From Nepenthes gracilis (lineage: Eukaryota; Streptophyta; Magnoliopsida; Caryophyllales; Nepenthaceae), in assembly GCA_033239525.1 (NCBI GenBank), contig BSYO01000009.1, forward strand, positions 19,737,299-19,801,298: a stretch of DNA of 64,000 bases. The letters run 5' to 3'. Below, piece after piece: positions 59,195-64,000 of this stretch. Every line of letters starts with the position of its first letter. The stretch's first letter is position 1. The notes under the pieces are model-generated. The model searched no databases. It was given only the letters and a program-made list of their open reading frames with translations, and was not told the origin of the DNA. Position numbers and translations under genes: made by a program.

Positions 59195-59330
59195 GCATCG
59201 TGGCCATCCGGGCAAAATCGGACAGCTGCGATGTATTTTGTTTTCTTCTTTTTCTGTCTCAAAAAAAAAAAAAAAAAAATTGGGATAGCATCGTGACCGT
59301 CCGATTTTCCACAGACAACCACGATGCTGC
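59195..59330. mobile_element. Hairpin MITE
   Basis: The arms 59195-59233 (GCATCGTGGCC..AAAATCGGAC..GCGATG) and 59289-59330 are imperfect inverted repeats around a T-rich/A-rich loop. Reading the right end inward gives GGGATCCTGCGCCGCAGCATCG, similar to the left end of the MITE at 7537-7743 (GGGATCCTGTTCTGCAGCAC), so the two may belong to one superfamily. The full element may extend to about 59345. Confidence 0.55.
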
Positions 59331-62300
59331 GGCGCAGGATCCCTGGAGCCTACTTCTTAGATAATAAATATGTCAGATTCATATTTTTTGCTACTACTAA
59401 TACTTAATGTGAATTAATTTTGAGAAAATTATTGGTAAAATTAACTTAATTTTTAAGTAAAAATAAAAATAAAATAAATAATGTTATCCATATTATTGGA
59501 TCGATTTAGAATAATGTCTCTACAACATGATGATTAGGGGTGGCCACCGGCGGTGATTTGGATAAAAGCATTATTCGAACTCCATAAACAAATAAAATGG
59601 TATTTTTTTTTTATTGTCTTATAAATAATTTATAATTTCTTGGTAAGAAATGCCTTTAAAAATTAACTATTTCTATTTAAATCTTCAAATCAAATTAGGT
59701 AATAAGATGCCAAGGCAAACGTGCATTGGCACATGCCTTAGTTGGAGCATCACCTTTGATTTTTAAAAGATAAATAATGCCACATCTCAAATAATATCAT
59801 TTTTTCTTTATTTGATAATAAATACCATTTGAGATAATTATTTATGAATTTTAACTAAATAAGAAATTCTTCCCATAAGAGAAATGGGCCCAAAGTGCAT
59901 GCATATTGTCAATGATAATTTATTGCCTATTCAAAAGTGGAACCAAATAAAGACCACTAATATTTTTTTTGACTAATCACTCATTTAAATCTTTTATAAG
60001 TCTTCTTATGAGTCATATTAACACATATATTTTTTTTAACAAATTCGATTCTCGAAGCATGTTTGGTCCAAGATATGCCCAAATATCAGATACTATTGGC
60101 TAATTTGTTATTTAAATAGTATTACTATCTGAAACACATAATATTAAAATAAAATAAACTAATCGATTTTATTTATAATATTATATTTATTATTATAGTC
60201 TATTAAATCTACAAAATTCGTAACAAAGCTATTTTTTACAAAAATCTTCCTTTAACTATTAAGATAATCTTAGACTTTTATTTGAACCATCTTTTATTTA
60301 AAATTTGCTTCTATAATTTAAAAAAAAAAAAAAAACACTTAATTAACTGTCCTCTATATATAGGGTATCCCCACACCTCCATTATAGATTATGGATGACC
60401 ATAGCAACCCCTTTCAATATCTGGTTTTTGGGTATCCCTTCCATCTTGAGTATTTGAATTGGTCTCTCTCTTTCTCTCTCTTAGTTTCTTTTTTAGGGTT
60501 TTTGGGTAATTTTTATATTGAATAGTTATTCTTACGAACAGACATTGATTATATGTATTTTTTTACATTAATTAATATAATTATTTCAAGGTTAATTTTT
60601 TAAATTATATAAATTATAAATATATAAACCAAATAATTTTTTAAATATACTTTTTTTTTCAGTGAATAATTATTTATAAGGGCTCAGTATATATCATTAG
60701 ATATAATTAAGTGGTATAATGTTTAATTTATTTATTTATTAGTGTGTGAATTTACTAATACAAATGAAGAAATATTTCAATATTATATGTTATTTTGTAT
60801 ATTGTTTTATAAGTAATATCTTAATAAAGAAGAATATATAACTGGGTAAGATGAGGGAAATGCCATAATCGAAGTCCATCGTTATTGCATGGGGCTAATT
60901 GCAAAACATCGTTACTAAATTATGGAATTTTGCGAATGCCTATAAGTTGGAATTTTTTAGGGTTGAGACTAGCCGTTGAGATCTCACATAGCCGTTGGGA
61001 TCAAACAAGCTCATTTTAGATAATTTATTTATAGAAAACTATATTACGTTTCAACGGCACGTCTTTCTTAAGTTTTTTAAAATTTTGAAAAATATTATAC
61101 CAGTTAAATTTTAATAAAATAAAATAATTAAATTAGCACTTAATGGGCTAGCCGCAGCGGGTGATATTAACTTAGTGTAATAATTTTTAAAAAATATATT
61201 GAAATTAGTAATTATTTATTTTTAGAGTCAAATCCATCAATAAATGTTTAAATTAATAAGTAATATTATTTATATATTTATTTGTATATCCATTATTATT
61301 AAATTTTTTAAAAATACCCATAAGTCCTACTTTTGCATGATCATGCACACTAGCCAATCTTCCGTAACATCACATTTACAGTGATCGGGCATGTGTTGCA
61401 AGCCATTAATTTTTATTCAGTTTGATAGAGTCAGTTACTAAATATCTGACACGCTGTTTTTGTAGGCTTGGTTGACATCCGAAGCCCACCTTAAGTCCAC
61501 GGGTTTAAGTGAACTTTAAATCGACTATGTTATACTAGCCGACCCTGATATTTGGACCTCTTGAGCCTACTGAATTTCTACGGTACCAGGGTTCAACTCC
61601 AAAAAAATGAATCTTACAAGTGAATGTTGAAAATCAATACCCATCAATTTTAATGATCAGCTGTATAAAATTTTCTTAAGTAACTATTGAATATTTTATT
61701 TGTGATAATTTTTATAGATGTGTCATGTCTATTTATGAATATAATAAAATATATATCAATACAATTACAGTAACAATAATAATTAGGTAATAATCGAGAG
61801 GGCATATTTCATATTGTGAACATGGTAATATAAATTTATTTTTGCCATTTTGCTAAGATTATATAATATTTTTTAGAGGATAAATATTTTTATCTTATTT
61901 TGTCATATTATTTAATAATTTTATAAGTCTACACATTTATTTTTCCTTTCATTATTACTAACTCATATTTTTTTTACATGTGCCATCTTAAACTTAAATT
62001 TTAAGTATCTAAATTATCTTAAATATGACCCTCTCATGTCATCTTTAATAATATTACTTCCAAACAAGTAAGAATATAAAAAAATTAATAACCGTGTTAA
62101 TAAACCAAATTTGAATAGGACCCATTAAATAAATGAATAAGCCATTTAATAAATAAATAGTACATTTGAAACAAAATAAGACATAAACATACATATTAAA
62201 TAAAATTTTGTATACAAATAGGTATTAACTGTATAAATTTATAATTACATTAATCCGATATATTTATTAGTCATATTATTTTGAGATTATTGTACGTCAA

Positions 62301-63386
62301 TATAAAACATTATATGGTTATTTTATGCTACAAATATATGGACCCATTGATGACATGAGTTAGTTTTTTATAAACATGAACCCTTTTACTTTACATTATA
62401 CAGTTATTGTAGTCTTTTTTTTTTTTTTTTTTGGGTATATGATATTGCTAGTTCTATTGAAATCTAAGGATCAGAGAACTTAATTGCCAAGAAAAGCTTC
62501 CAAAAATTCTATGAGATATGTAGACAACAATAAATTCGGATTTTGAATATGGAAACCTATAGTTACTAGCATAAATAAATTAATATGCTCTAGATTTAGT
62601 AATGTTTAAAATAGTATGCAAATTTGTTAACAAACAAAGAACGGATTCAACTAAGGAACAATAAATTTTATACTGCCATGCACGATTAAATATTAAACCA
62701 CTTCATAAGATTAACAAATCTTAAAAATATCTCACAACCACGTACTTAAATAACTAATTAAATTCTATATATATATATATATATATATGTTAACTGCGAA
62801 ATAGATTGATACGTAATACTGGGAGTATATAACTCTTCCTTGATACGTGGCGTACATGAGTCGGCACTAGCCACTAGGGTTTATTAAGCAGCAATGGCTA
62901 TATTCATTTTGGAACGCACAAAAGTCGTCGTCCTCGTCATTAAATACGGGGTACCGGAATTCCGACGGTGCAACTGTGGTGGCTTCTTGTATGAGATTGG
63001 TGAATTATCTAGTTTTCTTAATTTTAGTTGTTTATTTTAATGTAAATAAATCTAAAATTATTATTTTTCAAAAATTAAAATCCTTAATTTAATGAGTTTT
63101 ACATTTTTGGAGATAATCAAATAACGATAATCTATTTTCAGATGGAAGAGGGGAGTTTGATAATCGTGTAAATTCTTTGAAATGTTTTTAGAATAATATT
63201 TTAGTTATTATTATACACTGTTATGTGATATAATTTGATATATTTCATCTTTTTTTTCCTTATAAAAATCTATTGTTATAAATAAATTAATAAATAAGAT
63301 ATTATATTATTTAGAATATTATAAAAAAATCTAAAAAAATATCCTCCTGATATCATTTTTGCATAGACTGACCAGCCAGATCTTTC
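59331..63386. other. Long AT-rich intergenic stretch
   Basis: Four kilobases with no recognisable gene, transposon protein or RNA gene. A 49-codon frame (62894-63040, begins MAIFILERTK) is unsupported. A (TA)n run lies at 62768-62789. The sequence ACGTGGC at 62845-62851, an ABRE-like core, sits about 660 bp upstream of the next gene. Confidence 0.5.
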
Positions 63387-63396
63387 CTATATATAT
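63387..63396 (+). promoter_or_regulatory. TATA box of the lipid-transfer-like gene
   Basis: CTATATATAT is 115-124 bases upstream of the ATG, leaving a 5' UTR of roughly 80-90 bases. Confidence 0.55.
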
Positions 63397-63510
63397 GTGC
63401 AAACAGGGCTCAACTAGCTCGCAGATCGAACCATTCAGCCACTCTCGGCGGCTCGCTTTTTCCCCGAAGAACGCCATCTGAGCAAGCTAGCCTTATAGCC
63501 ACAGCCAAAC

Positions 63511-63913
63511 ATGGTTAAGGCCACGAACCCCAGTTTGCTGAAGCTGTCTTGCGCGGTTCTGGCCTTCATGGTGGTGGCGGCGCCCCACGCGGAGGCGTTT
63601 CTTTTCTGCCTGTTCACCTTGTTTCATCCCATTCAATACTGCGAACAGTACCTGACGACAGGCCTCACGAATTATACCAACTGGGTTAACTGTTGTGACC
63701 GGCTGCAATTCATCTACCAGCTTTACAACGGCGAGATTTACGGTGGCTTATTTGATAACAAGGCCAGCCACCAATCCATCTGCAGCTGCGTTATCAACGA
63801 GGTCCGGGGCCTTCAAAATTACAGCTACACCTACTCATCCAAGATGACTGCGGAATGTAACCTCAGATCTTTTCCATTCCCCGTCACCAAGAGCTTCAAC
63901 TGCTCAACGTTAT
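63511..63913 (+). CDS. Secreted eight-cysteine protein, nsLTP-like (exon 1)
   Basis: Non-specific lipid-transfer proteins are small secreted, disulphide-bonded proteins that carry lipids at the cell wall. The frame gives 134 residues: a hydrophobic signal peptide (1-29, ending HAEA), then cysteines at 33, 44, 61, 62, 91, 93, 116 and 131. This is the pattern C..C..CC..CxC..C..C of the family. Spacing is CX10CX16CCX28CXCX22CX14C; the loop between CC and CxC is longer than the usual 19 or so of type 1 proteins. A donor (TTAT|GTGAGT) ends the exon at 63913 just after the last Cys, where many nsLTP genes have their only intron. The second exon lies outside the window. The motif is clear, but the subfamily is uncertain and the long loop and few Leu/Ala make it divergent. 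Confidence 0.75.
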
Positions 63914-64000
63914 GTGAGTTTCGTCATCTACACAAACATACATACATATATATATATATATATCTGTTTCATGAAAAATCTATTTATCATTATCTCCTTT
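63914..64000 (+). other. Start of the nsLTP-like intron
   Basis: GTGAGTTTCG opens the probable intron, which contains a (TA)n run at 63946-63963 and continues past the window edge. Confidence 0.6.

Noticed and set aside
61586..61600. A GGTTCAACTCC tRNA B-box-like word
   Set aside because: No matching A-box or cloverleaf stems at the right distance were found.

Overview
This is nuclear DNA from a flowering plant, probably a woody eudicot or a relative. It is AT-rich and has long introns, plant splice signals and plant retrotransposon lineages. Only two host genes are well supported: a complete gene for the E2F partner DP (9914-25798, nine coding exons) and, at the right edge, the first exon of a secreted eight-cysteine lipid-transfer-like protein (from 63511).

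Left part (1-9.9 kb): a block of about 1.4 kb occurs three times in tandem (A about 521-1975; B about 1976-6380, interrupted; C about 6381-8106). B was split by a 3.09 kb solo LTR (2544-5636) and C by a 207-bp MITE (7537-7743). The other copies lack these insertions, so both came after the triplication. The DP gene follows. Its introns hold an old 141-bp tandem duplication that copied a splice acceptor, a 1.05 kb deleted Copia-type element with both LTRs and a primer site, a palindromic MITE, and pieces of common plant repeats.

Middle (27.1-48.0 kb): two large Gypsy elements lie close together. The first (27129-36873, + strand) is a Tat-lineage element with a perfect 5-bp target duplication, two RNase H domains, a tandem hairpin array after pol and a decayed antisense ORF. 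The second (37886-48005, - strand) is a Tekay/Del-type chromovirus with LTRs of 2.1 and 3.3 kb and a C-terminal chromodomain. Both are dead: frames are broken and the protease active sites are altered. The 3.09 kb solo LTR near the left edge is a diverged relative of the Tekay-type LTR.

Right part (48-64 kb): mostly AT-rich DNA and relics. It contains a polypurine tract with LTR start of a further element, a cluster of four CACGTG boxes (50540-50702), a small decayed fragment resembling an AGC-type protein kinase (56013-56333), the 5' end of a second Tat-like element with a broken gag (about 56940-58640), a second MITE hairpin (59195-59330), a long stretch with nothing recognisable, and the lipid-transfer-like gene.

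The two host genes have no evident functional link. No bacterial-type system, CRISPR array, rRNA or convincing tRNA gene was found. All domain calls come from reading translations and recalling family motifs; no search was run.
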